Positions 44,393 through 53,394 of a stretch of DNA of 64,000 nt are shown here, one piece after another. The first letter of the stretch is position 1. Each line of letters starts with the position of its first letter. Position numbers and translations under genes: made by a program. A model generated the notes under the pieces. That model had not been told where the DNA came from and ran no database searches. It saw nothing but the letters and a program-made list of their open reading frames with translations. Source of the DNA: Leisingera sp. S132 (GTDB lineage: Bacteria > Pseudomonadota > Alphaproteobacteria > Rhodobacterales > Rhodobacteraceae); assembly GCF_025144465.1 (NCBI RefSeq), contig NZ_CP083553.1:3036001-3100000 (forward strand), read 5' to 3'.

Positions 44393-45007
44393 ATGCCGGA
44401 TTTGACCTTGCTGCATACGGCTGAGTTGCATGTCGGAACCTTTCGCGCGCTGGCGCCGGGGGCGGAGTTGGATCAGCAGGTGCGCGCCGATTGGCTGGAG
44501 CGGGCACAGGGCGGGATTGATGCGGGCCTGAGGGCAGAGATTGCCTCGGCCGTCGCGGCGGCGGACGGGCCGGTCCTGTGCACCTGCACCACCCTTGGCC
44601 CGGCGGCGGAGGACGCAGGGGCCATCCGCATCGACTGGCCGATGATGCAGGAAGCGGCGCGCACCGGCGGGCCGGTGCTGATGGCCTATTGTCTGGAAAG
44701 CACTGCCGGGCCTTCGGAAGCGCTGCTGCGCCGTGCCTTCGGGGCGCGCGAGCCTGAGCTTACCTGCCTGGAGCTGGGCCGGCACTGGCCGCTGTTTGAG
44801 TGCGGGGACAGCACTGGCTTTGCCGCGGCCATTGCAGCGGATGTGGCGGAGGCGCTGGCGGCAATGGATTTTGCCTGCGTGGTGCTGGCGCAGGCCTCGA
44901 TGGCCGGTGCGGCAGAGCTGCTGCGGGAGCAGTCACGGGTGCCGGTCCTGGCCTCGCCGGAGATTGCAGTGCGGGCCTTGCTCGCAGAACAAAAGGCGGG
45001 TGCCTGA
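44393..45007 (+). CDS. Asp/Glu racemase-like protein
   Basis: A 204-aa protein with the two-domain racemase layout. Nucleophile positions resemble those of the Asp/Glu/hydantoin racemase superfamily: CTCTTLGPAAEDAG (about residues 64-77) and CVVLAQASMAG (about 163-173, where a second Cys would be expected but Ala/Ser occur). One catalytic Cys appears missing, so racemase activity is uncertain. GGAGAG lies five bases before ATG. Confidence 0.6.
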   Translation: MPDLTLLHTAELHVGTFRALAPGAELDQQVRADWLERAQGGIDAGLRAEIASAVAAADGPVLCTCTTLGPAAEDAGAIRIDWPMMQEAARTGGPVLMAYCLESTAGPSEALLRRAFGAREPELTCLELGRHWPLFECGDSTGFAAAIAADVAEALAAMDFACVVLAQASMAGAAELLREQSRVPVLASPEIAVRALLAEQKAGA

Positions 45008-45369
45008 CCTTGGAGAGGCAAGCAGCGGCAGGGCATGCCTTTCTCCCGGCCGGGGCCCCTGCCCTGCCGGTGTGTCTGATCCGGTTTTGCCTTTATCCAT
45101 GATCTGCTTCAGCGGAGGCATTATGGACTGGCGGCGCCGCCAGAATGGCGGAGATGGACGGGCGTATCCGCCCGCGTGCTAAACGTTGTCTCTGCACGGC
45201 CCCGCTGCCAGGCAGGGGTCCGGTTCCAAGGGTGCCGGGGAGCCAAGCCCCGGCGGGTGATCGCGACCGGGAGCAAGACTGCCAAAAGCGGCTTAAGATC
45301 CGGTGAGGGCTGCGTACGGTGGGCGCGCAACACCTGCGGCCGCGCGTCTGAAGCCAACCCAGCGCAGTA
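45008..45369. other. Intergenic region with hairpins, no gene recognised
   Basis: About 360 bp between the racemase-like gene and the repeat pair. A hairpin GCCGGGG-AGCCAA-GCCCCGGC lies near 45235-45256. Open frames on both strands lack protein-like composition. A structured RNA is possible but not recognised. Confidence 0.45.
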
Positions 45370-45421
45370 AGTATTTGGGGAAAGATGAAGCGCATCAGAC
45401 TTTCATCTTTCCCCAAATACT
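45370..45421. repeat. Head-to-head pair of the dispersed repeat, perfect 20-nt inverted repeat
   Basis: AGTATTTGGGGAAAGATGAA at 45370-45389 and its exact reverse complement at 45402-45421 are separated by 12 nt. It can form a 20-bp stem between the convergent racemase-like and lrp genes and may act as a terminator. It contains two copies of the family also seen at 35801 and 40736. Confidence 0.8.
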
Positions 45422-45444
45422 CAATATCCAGCCTCAGCCTGAGT

Positions 45445-45897
45445 TCACGCCCGCAGATCCTTGGGCGAGCCCATCACCACATAGGTAGTGATCGCGGTGA
45501 CATAGGGCGAGGTGCCGAGGATGTCGGTGTGGAACCTCTTGTAGCTGGGCAGATCGGCGCATTCGACCCGCAGCAGGTATTCGATGGTGCCGGTGATATT
45601 GTGGCATTCCACAACCTCCGGCGCCGCCTGCATGGCGCGCTCAAACGCCTCCTGCGCCTCCTTTGTGTGTTCGCCCAGGCCGACGCCGATGTAGGTGGCA
45701 AAGCCTACCCCCAGTTTTTGCCGGTCCAGGACCGCGCGGTAGCCGGTGATGACGCCGGAACGTTCCAGCTCTTGCACCCGGCGCAGGCAGGCGGAGGGCG
45801 ACAGGCCCACCCGCTCTGCCAGTTCCAGGTTGCTGATCCGGCCGTCGCGGCTGAGTTCTCGCAATATTTGCTGGTTTATCTTGTCATTTTTCGCCAC
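45445..45897 (-). CDS. Lrp/AsnC family transcriptional regulator
   Basis: A 150-aa regulator with an HTH (NQQILRELSRDGRISNLELAERVGLSPSACLRRVQELE) and a RAM domain (about 65-140). GTG at 45897 gives the usual start AKNDKINQQI although the frame extends to 45972. It is divergent from the LysE-type exporter, the common pattern of an amino-acid-sensing regulator controlling an amino-acid exporter. Confidence 0.9.
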   Translation of the reverse strand: MAKNDKINQQILRELSRDGRISNLELAERVGLSPSACLRRVQELERSGVITGYRAVLDRQKLGVGFATYIGVGLGEHTKEAQEAFERAMQAAPEVVECHNITGTIEYLLRVECADLPSYKRFHTDILGTSPYVTAITTYVVMGSPKDLRA

Positions 45898-45970
45898 TGA
45901 TTGTGAAAATAGACGCAAGGCACGGCAAAACGCAATTTCATTTGGCCGGTTTGGCGCAATGATTTTGCGC

Positions 45971-46567
45971 ATGACTTATGAACTCCTCACCGCGCTTGCG
46001 CTTTTCGCGTTTGTCTCCTCGATCACGCCGGGGCCGAACAACCTGATGCTGATGGCCTCGGGCGCCAACTTCGGTTTCCGCCGCACCATCCCGCATATGC
46101 TGGGAGTCGCCTTGGGATTTGTGTTCATGGTGCTGCTGGTCGGCGCCGGGCTGGTGCAGGTGTTTGATGCCTTCCCGGTCAGCTACACTATGCTGAAGGC
46201 GGTTTCGGTTGTGTACCTCTTGTGGCTGGCGTGGAAGATCGCCAATGCGGCGCCGGTTCAGGCCAAAGGCGCGGAAGGCCGCCCGATGACCTTTCTGCAG
46301 GCCGCGGCATTTCAGTGGGTGAACCCCAAGGCCTGGGCGATGGCGCTGACTGCGATCAGCGCCTACACGCCGGATCAGACGCTGGCGGCGATCCTGCTGG
46401 TAGGGGTTATTTTCGGGGCGATCAACCTGCCCTCGGTCGGCTCCTGGACGGTGCTGGGCCAGCAGATGGCGCGGTTTCTGACCAGCCCGCGCCGCCTGGT
46501 GCTGTTCAACTGGACCATGGCGGTGCTGCTGGTGGCCTCGCTTTACCCGGTGATCTGGCCGCAGTAA
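45971..46567 (+). CDS. LysE/RhtB family exporter
   Basis: A 198-aa inner-membrane protein with six hydrophobic helices and the motif SSITPGPNNLMLMASGANFG near residue 15, plus FQWVNPKAWAMAL. It exports an amino acid or derivative. ATG at 45971 is preferred over ATG at 45959, without strong ribosome-site evidence for either. Probable target of the divergent Lrp. Confidence 0.9.
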   Translation: MTYELLTALALFAFVSSITPGPNNLMLMASGANFGFRRTIPHMLGVALGFVFMVLLVGAGLVQVFDAFPVSYTMLKAVSVVYLLWLAWKIANAAPVQAKGAEGRPMTFLQAAAFQWVNPKAWAMALTAISAYTPDQTLAAILLVGVIFGAINLPSVGSWTVLGQQMARFLTSPRRLVLFNWTMAVLLVASLYPVIWPQ

Positions 46568-46600
46568 CGCAAGCCCCGCTCCCGGCCCAAAGGGGCGGAG

Positions 46601-46628
46601 CGCCCGCCCCCGCGCCAGAGGGCGGGCG
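46601..46628. terminator. Hairpin between convergent lysE and araC genes
   Basis: Nine-bp arms CGCCCGCCC and GGGCGGGCG enclose a ten-base loop. There is no T tract, so intrinsic termination would be weak; the convergent position supports the role. Confidence 0.4.
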
Positions 46629-46633
46629 GAACA

Positions 46634-47467
46634 TCATTTCAGGGGCAGGCAAATCTCTGTCAGGAGATCCTCAGGCGCGGTGTCGCGGGGATTGTTGAGA
46701 TAGACCTCGTAGCAGGGCTGGTCAGCCGGCTCTTCGCCTGAGACGGGCAGCCAGTTGCCGAATAAGCTGTGCGTCGCAGCCGGGATACCGGAATACGGCC
46801 CCTTATAGGTGAGAACCGCAACGCGGCCGCCCGGCAGGCTGACCTCCTCCATGCCCTCGGGCAGCGCCTCGCCGGTGAACTCCGCACCTGCAAAGCTGCG
46901 CAGCCCGGCCTCGTCCACCTCGTCCGGGCTGTCGAAATAGACCCCGAGCACCGCACCCAGCTGCGGCCAAAGCTGGCGGCTCTCGCAGATCGCCCCAAGG
47001 GCTTCAAAGCTCTTGCCGATCTCGTGGTAGGCGCCCTCGTGCGGCAGGCCGGCAAGGCGGCGGGCGGGGTCGGTGCGGGTGATCACGTCATACATGGGAT
47101 AGCTTCCTGTTCTTAGGGCTGGGCTGGGCAGCCGCACCTGGCCGTCACGGCGGAAGGCCGCCGGGCTGCTGCCATAAGATTCAGAGAAGGCGCGGGAGAA
47201 GCTGTTCTGGTTCGGGTAGCCTGCGCGGGCTGCCAGCTGCGCGATGGGCATTTCCTCCATCACCAGCCAGACCGCGGCGCGGTGCAGCCGGATCCGGCGC
47301 ACCGCCTGGGCACAGGTCTCGCCGGTCAGGGCGCGAAACACCCGGTGCCAGTGAAACCGCGACATCGCCGCCACATCCGCGAGCCGGTCCAGCGACAGGT
47401 CGCCATCCGTGTTGTCGTGGATATAGGCCAGAACCCTGAGGATCCGGTCTTCGTAGCTGGCGGCCAT
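46634..47467 (-). CDS. AraC family regulator with GyrI-like effector domain
   Basis: A 277-aa regulator. The AraC double HTH is N-terminal (about 8-105, ADVAAMSRFHWHRVFRALTGETCAQAVRRIRLHRAA), and a GyrI-like/SOUL-type small-molecule domain is C-terminal (about 125-277). This SbmC/Rob-like order suits drug- or stress-sensing activators. Divergent from accA, but accA is a housekeeping gene and the 126-bp gap need not mean control. Confidence 0.9.
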   Translation of the reverse strand: MAASYEDRILRVLAYIHDNTDGDLSLDRLADVAAMSRFHWHRVFRALTGETCAQAVRRIRLHRAAVWLVMEEMPIAQLAARAGYPNQNSFSRAFSESYGSSPAAFRRDGQVRLPSPALRTGSYPMYDVITRTDPARRLAGLPHEGAYHEIGKSFEALGAICESRQLWPQLGAVLGVYFDSPDEVDEAGLRSFAGAEFTGEALPEGMEEVSLPGGRVAVLTYKGPYSGIPAATHSLFGNWLPVSGEEPADQPCYEVYLNNPRDTAPEDLLTEICLPLK

Positions 47468-47593
47468 TTGCGGCGTCTCCTTCGTGTCTCTCTGCTCTCA
47501 GGTGATGGCATAAGCCAAGATCACAAATCTTGCTGAGTTGCATCTTGGCGCTGCTAAGGCCATATAGCTGCAAACCTGCAGAGCAGAGGCAAC

Positions 47594-48556
47594 ATGACCC
47601 AGTATCTGGAATTCGAAAAACCGCTGGCCGAAATCGAAGGCAAGGCGGAGGAGCTGCGGGCGCTGGCGCGCGCGAATGAGGAAATGGATGTAGCGGATGA
47701 GGCCAAGGCGCTGGACGCCAAGGCGGCACAGCTGCTGCAGGACCTCTACAAGAATCTGACGCCCTGGCGGAAGTGCCAGGTGGCGCGCCATCCGGAGCGC
47801 CCGCATTGCAAGGATTACATTGAGGCGCTGTTCACCGAATACACGCCGCTGGCCGGCGACCGGAACTTTGCCGACGACCTGGCAGTGATGGGCGGGCTGG
47901 CCCGTTTCAACGACCAGCCGGTGGTGGTGATCGGCCATGAGAAGGGCCATGACACCAAATCCCGGATCGAGCGCAATTTCGGCATGGCCCGTCCCGAGGG
48001 CTACCGCAAGGCGATCCGGCTGATGGAAATGGCCAGCCGGTTCAAGCTGCCGGTGATCACCCTGGTGGACACCGCCGGCGCCTACCCCGGCAAAGGCGCC
48101 GAGGAGCGCGGCCAGTCCGAGGCGATTGCGCGCTCGACCGAGATGTGCCTGAAGATCGGCGTGCCGCTGATTTCGGTGATCATCGGCGAAGGCGGTTCTG
48201 GCGGCGCGGTGGCCTTTGCCACGGCGAACCGTGTGGCGATGCTGGAGCATTCGATCTACTCGGTGATTTCCCCCGAGGGCTGCGCGTCGATCCTGTGGAA
48301 GGACGCCGAGAAGATGCGCGAAGCCGCCGAGGCGCTGCGCCTCACGGCCCAGGACCTGAACAAGCTGGGCGTCAACGACCGGATCATCCCGGAACCGCTG
48401 GGCGGCGCCCACCGCGATCCGAAAGCTGCGATCAAATCCGTCAGCGGCGCCATCCAGGAGATGCTGGACGAGCTCAAGGGCATGGACGCGGCCGCGCTGG
48501 TCAAGGACCGGCGGCAGAAGTTCCTGGATATCGGCTCCAAAGGGCTGGCGGCCTGA
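47594..48556 (+). CDS. accA: Acetyl-CoA carboxylase carboxyltransferase subunit alpha
   Basis: A 320-aa AccA of standard length: an N-terminal helical zone ([18 protein letters not shown]) and the crotonase-like core [24 protein letters not shown] and [38 protein letters not shown]. With AccD it transfers carboxyl from biotin to acetyl-CoA, giving malonyl-CoA for fatty-acid synthesis. A strong terminator follows. Confidence 0.97.
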   Translation: MTQYLEFEKPLAEIEGKAEELRALARANEEMDVADEAKALDAKAAQLLQDLYKNLTPWRKCQVARHPERPHCKDYIEALFTEYTPLAGDRNFADDLAVMGGLARFNDQPVVVIGHEKGHDTKSRIERNFGMARPEGYRKAIRLMEMASRFKLPVITLVDTAGAYPGKGAEERGQSEAIARSTEMCLKIGVPLISVIIGEGGSGGAVAFATANRVAMLEHSIYSVISPEGCASILWKDAEKMREAAEALRLTAQDLNKLGVNDRIIPEPLGGAHRDPKAAIKSVSGAIQEMLDELKGMDAAALVKDRRQKFLDIGSKGLAA

Positions 48557-48580
48557 ACCTCAGCCTGCCCGGCCACAAGC

Positions 48581-48607
48581 AAACCCGGCTGCGAGGCCGG
48601 GTTTTTT
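48581..48607 (+). terminator. Terminator of accA
   Basis: AAACCCGGC and GCCGGGTTT arms (48581-48589, 48596-48604) with a six-base loop, followed by TTT. Confidence 0.9.
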
Positions 48608-48659
48608 CATCTCTGCATATGCACAGAGCCTTTCAGGGTTTTCACAGGTGGAGGCAATT

Positions 48660-49226
48660 ATGCCTGAACGCGCCGCACGTCCGCGCAGTGTCCGCATCTT
48701 CGCATTGGCTGTCCTCGGCGCATTCTTCCTGGGGGCGCTGCCCATCCTCTCGGGCAAGGCCGGCTATCAATTCCTGCCATCAGAGCAATGGCTCACCCAA
48801 AGCCGTGTGGCGGCAATTCTCCTTGGCGGGCTTGCCGCTGCAGCTGCGCCTTTTGCCGTCTTGAAGGGGATGAAAGTGCAGCCCCGCAAACATGGCACGT
48901 TCATGAAGATTGTCCTCACCGGCTTTGCCCCCTTCCTTGCCTTTATGGTTTACAGCCACTTCGTTTCACTGGGCATTCCACTGGTCGTGGCAATCGCCGC
49001 CGGTACAGAAACCCGGGCAGTATACACTGTCTCAGAGGCCAAGCTTCTGAAGGCTGGCAAATGCCGGAACCCTATTGAAATTGACGGCATGCCCTATGCA
49101 TGGGGCGAGTTGTGCAACTTTCCAGCCGGTTTTGTTCAAGGCCTGAAGCCGGGTGCAAGGATAGCCGCCGAAGGCAGGGGCACAGAGATGGGGCTGTATG
49201 TCACCAGTCTCAGCCAACAGGACTGA
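48660..49226 (+). CDS. Hypothetical membrane protein
   Basis: A 188-aa protein with about three hydrophobic helices (residues 15-32, 48-67, 83-118) and a C-terminal domain outside the membrane containing two Cys (KCRNPIEIDG, GELCNFPAGF). GGAGG lies seven bases before ATG at 48660. No family recognised; the position and ribosome site support a real gene. Confidence 0.65.
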   Translation: MPERAARPRSVRIFALAVLGAFFLGALPILSGKAGYQFLPSEQWLTQSRVAAILLGGLAAAAAPFAVLKGMKVQPRKHGTFMKIVLTGFAPFLAFMVYSHFVSLGIPLVVAIAAGTETRAVYTVSEAKLLKAGKCRNPIEIDGMPYAWGELCNFPAGFVQGLKPGARIAAEGRGTEMGLYVTSLSQQD

Positions 49227-49414
49227 GCCGCCGGGACAAGCCCTGGGTTTCCGCGCTTCCGGCAATCAGGACGGCAGCGGTTAAGGGGTAAAGGGCTGCA
49301 GGTCTCACAACCTGCGCCGCGGACCGGGCGTAAAACCAGACAGCCACTCTTCGTGGGACAGCCAGGCAGGCATGTCTTGGGCGGGCCAACATAGCGAAAA
49401 ATCTTAATGTATGA

Positions 49415-49505
49415 TGGCGGAGACGATGGGATTCGAACCCACGAGACGGTTTCCCGCCTACTCCCTTAGCAGGGGAGCGCCTTCGACCACTCGGCCACGT
49501 CTCCG
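49415..49505 (-). tRNA. tRNA-Ser (anticodon GCT)
   Basis: The minus strand reads a seven-bp acceptor stem (CGGAGAC/GTCTCCG), D-arm GTGGCCGAGTGGTC, an anticodon loop CTGCTAA between CTCCC and GGGAG, a long variable arm typical of serine tRNAs, a T-arm GGGTTCGAATCC and an encoded CCA. The anticodon GCT reads AGC/AGT. Confidence 0.97.
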
Positions 49506-50521
49506 CTGACCCGTATATTGGCCAGAGCCTAGAGAAACAAGGCGTTTTTTCAATTTTTTGCCGCGGCAGAAAAACAGGGCAATTTCCCCGGTTTTCCGGG
49601 AGCTTTTGCGGAACTGCACGTTATTCGCGTGCAAAACACGTGCAGCCGCGTTCGCATGATGTTCACGGCAACCAGCCTGAAATTGATTCCCCCGCTCCAG
49701 CCGTAATGAGAGCCGCAAAGGCGAGTACTGCCATGCTGCCAAGGAAGAAGCGCTCGCGATCCTCGACACCGCTTTGGTGGGCATCGGCGAGCGCGATGAT
49801 CTCATCACGCTTCACCTTGGCTCTTCTAGCACATGCAAGAACGGATGTTGTTTTCGCTGTGAGGCTGCGTGAAATCCTACACCGTTGCAGTAAATTCGGT
49901 CTGGGCTCAGTGCCGCCATGCGGCAGCACAGCACCGAGCAACCAGCGCCAACCTGCCCCAGGCCAACTGTGATCCTCTCAATCCAGACCTTTCATGACAT
50001 TTGAAACAGGTGCAGCGATACTCCAGCTGCTGGGGCAAAGGCAGGTGGCCAAACTGCGCAAAGCAGCCGTTCAGAGGGGATCCTCAGATTTGGTCGATGC
50101 TCCGCCGATCACCAGCGGCAGCGATGCGCAGGAAGCGCCATTTTCAAACTCGGCCGTTTGACGCAACCAGCCGAGGTTTTGTGCTGCTGCGCAGCCCGCC
50201 GTTTCTGCCGCTTGCTGCGACTGCGAGGTGCCGGAGCCGGTGAATTCACACTGCGCCGGACCGTAGCCGCCTTTTGCTCTTACAGCTATTGCTGCCGCAG
50301 AAAACTCTCGCCCCGCAGCGCGAGATTTTCGGCAGCGCAGCGAACTTTCCGTTTGCGGTCATTCAGGTCCGCGAATACCGGCGGAACCCAAACCACCCTT
50401 TCGCTACAGTCAGGTCGGACAAACGAGACGCGGGACAAAGCATGGGTAATCGGGCTGACCTGATGGATGGGTTGGGTTCTCGATAGAGTTGCAGTGATTT
50501 CTGCAATCTGAGGAGAACAAG
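49506..50521. other. Gene-poor scar left of the IS element
   Basis: About 1 kb without a convincing gene. A minus-strand frame at 49663-49941 (92 aa, with FFLGSMAVLAFAALITAG near its end) might be a fragment of a small membrane protein, but it lacks a credible start. Composition is less biased than in the neighbours. A palindromic repeat lies at 50269-50340. Confidence 0.5.
50269..50306. repeat. Palindromic repeat left of the IS110 element
   Basis: GCCTTTTGCTCTTACAGCTA and the following TTGCTGCCGCAGAAAACT match 51821-51858 with four to five differences. The left copy extends into an imperfect hairpin, with CTGCCGCAGAAAA pairing to TTTTCGGCAG near 50326-50335. Confidence 0.6.
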
Positions 50522-51790
50522 ATGAAATACTGTGTTGGATTGGACGTATCGCTGCGGTCAGTGGCTGTCTGTGTGATTGATTCCGAAGGTGGAACCGTAC
50601 TTGAGCGCGCGGTCGCTTGCGAGATCGATGACATCACTGGTTGTCTGTTAAACTTCGCGGCCCCTGATCTTCGAATTGGTTTCGAAGCAGGCGCGATGAG
50701 CCAACATCTGTTCTTCGGGTTGCAGGCGGTAGGTTTCGACGTCGTGTGCATGGAAGCACGGCAGGTGAATGCGGCACTTTCGGCCATGCGCAACAAGACA
50801 GACAAAACAGACGCACGCGGGATTGCCAATGTGCTTCGATCTGGCTGGTTCAATTCTGCCCATATGAAAAGCCGAGAGGCTCATGCCATTCGGGCGCTGC
50901 TCAGCAGTCGCAAGGCGGTCCAGCGAAAGTGCATCGATCTGGCAAATGAGATACGCGGGCTGTTCCGGATCTTTGGATTGCGGCTGCCATCACGTATCGA
51001 CCAGGCGTCCTTTGATGAGAGGGTGCGTCCCATCATCAAAGCAGACCCAGACCAGTCACATGCCTTGCTGCCGCTGTTGGAGGCCCGAGCGGTTCTCTTC
51101 TCCGCGTACCGGGAACTGGATCGACGCGTGAAGCAAGCGGCCAGCCACAATGAGAACTGCCTGCGCTTCATGGCAATCCCAGGCGTGGGGCCGATCGCGG
51201 CCCTGACCTTCAAAGCGGCGGTGGATGATCCCAAACGCTTCGCCAGTTCCAGAACGGTCTCCACGCATTTTGGCCTGACACCGAGGCGCTACCAGTCCGG
51301 AGAGATGGACAACCCCGGCCGTATCTCGAAGGCGGGAGATGCAGACGTTCGATCCGCGCTATACGCAGCAGCGAACGCGATGATGATGCGATCCGTCGCC
51401 AGCTCTGAGATCAAGAGCTGGGGCCTTCAGTTGATGCGCCGCAAAGGCCGCCGCAGAGCCATTGTCGCCGTTGCCCGCAAGCTTGCTGTCGTCATGCACC
51501 GCATGTGGGCCGACAACACCGAGTTCCGTCAAAGACTGTTGGAGGGCGCCGCATGAACTGAACCTCCAACAATCAATGACGGGAACGTCCCGCACCGGAC
51601 GAGGTCAGCGGATGACGCCGAAAATGGCTGCTGCGCCATTCAAAGCGCGAGACTAAGCTGGGCGTTCCGCGACCGATCCGACACATGCATGCAGCGGTCC
51701 AACCGAACCGGACCAACAATGACTGCGAAGAGAAGCTTGACCCGGATGAGAGACCCTACCCCACAGGATGGAAACGAAACGATGAAATGA
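50440..51790 (+). mobile_element. IS110-family insertion sequence (approximate limits)
   Basis: One transposase ORF lies with about 80 bp before and 230 bp after it inside a gene-poor scar. IS110 elements have no conspicuous terminal inverted repeats, so exact ends cannot be set by eye. Copies of a palindromic repeat lie on both sides. Similar elements in other bacteria often insert into such repeats. Confidence 0.65.
50522..51556 (+). CDS. IS110-family transposase
   Basis: A 344-aa intact transposase with the DEDD RuvC-like N-terminal domain: Asp in YCVGLDVSLRS (about 9), Glu in RIGFEAGAMS (about 57), and two Asp in NKTDKTDARGIANVL (about 95-98). The C-terminal Transposase_20 domain has FMAIPGVGPIAALTF and THFGLTPRRYQSGE, with the conserved Ser region further on. 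TGAGGAG lies 10 bases upstream of ATG. No frameshift; probably functional. Confidence 0.94.
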   Translation: MKYCVGLDVSLRSVAVCVIDSEGGTVLERAVACEIDDITGCLLNFAAPDLRIGFEAGAMSQHLFFGLQAVGFDVVCMEARQVNAALSAMRNKTDKTDARGIANVLRSGWFNSAHMKSREAHAIRALLSSRKAVQRKCIDLANEIRGLFRIFGLRLPSRIDQASFDERVRPIIKADPDQSHALLPLLEARAVLFSAYRELDRRVKQAASHNENCLRFMAIPGVGPIAALTFKAAVDDPKRFASSRTVSTHFGLTPRRYQSGEMDNPGRISKAGDADVRSALYAAANAMMMRSVASSEIKSWGLQLMRRKGRRRAIVAVARKLAVVMHRMWADNTEFRQRLLEGAA

Positions 51791-52255
51791 ACTTGACCCA
51801 AACGCCCGATTGGAGAGGCAGCCTTTTGCTCTTGCAGCTTTCGCTGACGCAGAAAATATGTTCGTTTGCCGCGAGCACGTCGCTGCGTAACGGATTAAAT
51901 TAACGAACCGGTCATTGATCTGAGCCGACAATGGTAGGTTCGAAACCGATCTCTCTCCGCAGCCAGGGTCGACCAACGAGCAGTGCGACTAAGCCGGACA
52001 TAGACCATTGTAACGAATGCAAGTGCAAAGGCACACGACACCTATTTTACACTCGCAGCAACGGTACTTCCCATGACGGAGCGGACTTTTGCAGACCAGA
52101 CTAAAGCAAATTGGTCGAACAGCTCACGCTCGTCCAGTGAAGGCGCAGTGGCCGCAGCGGTGGATTCCTGGCAATGTGACTGCCAATACGCCTTTCCGGG
52201 CGGCAGACAAGTATTCGGCCACCCGTTGATACTCACAGATGTTGGAAACTGCTGC
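51557..52255. other. Right flank of the IS element, no gene recognised
   Basis: About 700 bp with lower GC than the surroundings. The IS right end should lie in the first 150-250 bp. A second copy of the palindromic repeat is at 51821-51858. The minus-strand 74-aa frame at 52042-52266 does not look like a protein. Confidence 0.5.
51821..51858. repeat. Palindromic repeat right of the IS110 element
   Basis: GCCTTTTGCTCTTGCAGCTT followed by TCGCTGACGCAGAAAATA is the counterpart of 50269-50306, in the same orientation. Confidence 0.6.
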
Positions 52256-53368
52256 CTAATCTGCAATCAGCTCGGCAGCAAATGTCTCCAGCCGCTTCCG
52301 CTGAAACTGCACGAAGTCCGCCGGCGGCTGGTTGGCTTCGGCGACACCACGGAACGGGTCTTCGACATCGCTCGTGATACCCGCCATGGTGGCGATCACC
52401 TCATGGGCACAGAAAGGCACCACTGCCTCGGCATAGCCGCCCTCATGCACCGCAACCAGTTTGCCATCGCACAGGTCACGGGCGGCCTTCATCACCGCGC
52501 GGGTGAGATAGGCGAATGTGCCGCTGTGCGCAGTCATCCGGCTGAGCGGGTCGAAATTGTTGGCATCAAGCCCGCAGGCGATGATGATCAGATCCGGTTT
52601 GAATTCATAAAGCGCGGGCAGCACCAGCAATTCCATCGCATCGGCATAGGACTGGTGGCCCGCGCCCGGCAACAGCTCGACGTTCAAGTTGCAGCCGGCT
52701 CCTGCTCCCGCGCCGCGCTCCTCCCCCAAGCCGGAGCCGGGCGGGAAGCAGCTTTGCTGGTGGAGTGAGATCGTCAGAACATCATCACGCTCATAGAAGA
52801 TGTCCTGCGTGCCGTTGCCGTGATGCACATCCCAATCCAGCACTGCCACCCGGCCCAGCCCCTTTTCAGCCTTCGCAGCCTCGATGGCGATCGGGATATT
52901 GGCCAGCAGGCAGAAGCCCATGGAGCCGTCGCGCCCGGCATGGTGGCCCGGCGGGCGCGACAGGGCATAGGCGTTCTGATAGGTCCCGTCCAGCACATCG
53001 AAAACCGCCCGCCGCGCCAGCCCTGCCGACAGCGCGGCAATTTCGTAGCTGCCAGCTCCAAATGGCGAGAACAGACCAGCGTTTCCGCCGCCGGCATCGC
53101 TGAGCGCCTTGAAACGCTCAATGTAGTCACTGCTGTGGACTCGCGCCATTTCGCATTCGGTGACGGGCCGGGCGGACTGCACGCCCAGTTGGGCGGTCAG
53201 TCCGGACACATCCATCAGCGACTTCAGCCGCCGCTTGGATTCTGGCGATTCCGCGTGACCGGCGCCAGCGGGCGGCTGCACCCAGCCCCCGACCGGCATG
53301 ATCAGCGCGTGTTCGCCAGTGGTGTGCCACAGGCAATGCTCGTCAAAGTAAAATCCTGTACCCGGCAT
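52256..53368 (-). CDS. HDAC-like amidohydrolase (histone deacetylase/acetylpolyamine amidohydrolase family)
   Basis: A 370-aa class II HDAC-like enzyme, the length of bacterial HDAH. It shows RPPGHHAGRDGSMGFCLLAN (paired catalytic His, about 142-143), VLDWDVHHGNGTQDIFY with Asp/His zinc ligands (about 180-183) and ACGLDANNFDPLSRM with the third ligand Asp (about 268). The catalytic Tyr is expected in HEGGYAEAV. It deacylates acetylated amines, e.g. acetylpolyamines or acyl-lysine. It is last in the seven-gene ABC operon, 26 bp after the outer-membrane gene. Confidence 0.9.
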   Translation of the reverse strand: MPGTGFYFDEHCLWHTTGEHALIMPVGGWVQPPAGAGHAESPESKRRLKSLMDVSGLTAQLGVQSARPVTECEMARVHSSDYIERFKALSDAGGGNAGLFSPFGAGSYEIAALSAGLARRAVFDVLDGTYQNAYALSRPPGHHAGRDGSMGFCLLANIPIAIEAAKAEKGLGRVAVLDWDVHHGNGTQDIFYERDDVLTISLHQQSCFPPGSGLGEERGAGAGAGCNLNVELLPGAGHQSYADAMELLVLPALYEFKPDLIIIACGLDANNFDPLSRMTAHSGTFAYLTRAVMKAARDLCDGKLVAVHEGGYAEAVVPFCAHEVIATMAGITSDVEDPFRGVAEANQPPADFVQFQRKRLETFAAELIAD

Positions 53369-53394
53369 TGTCGTCTCTCCTCGATGTGCAGGTT

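Noticed and set aside
41921-44785. A 954-codon open frame on the minus strand
   Set aside because: Only 41921-43192 is protein-like (MFS transporter). The rest is antisense to malyl-CoA lyase and the racemase-like gene and is open because of high GC.
45093-45416. A 107-aa minus-strand frame in the gap before lrp
   Set aside because: It runs through the inverted repeat pair and has random-looking composition.
49663-49941. A 92-aa minus-strand frame with one hydrophobic stretch
   Set aside because: No credible start or ribosome site and no family; mentioned only as a possible gene fragment.
52042-52266. A 74-aa minus-strand frame beside the HDAC-like gene
   Set aside because: It overlaps the end of the amidohydrolase gene and does not resemble a protein.
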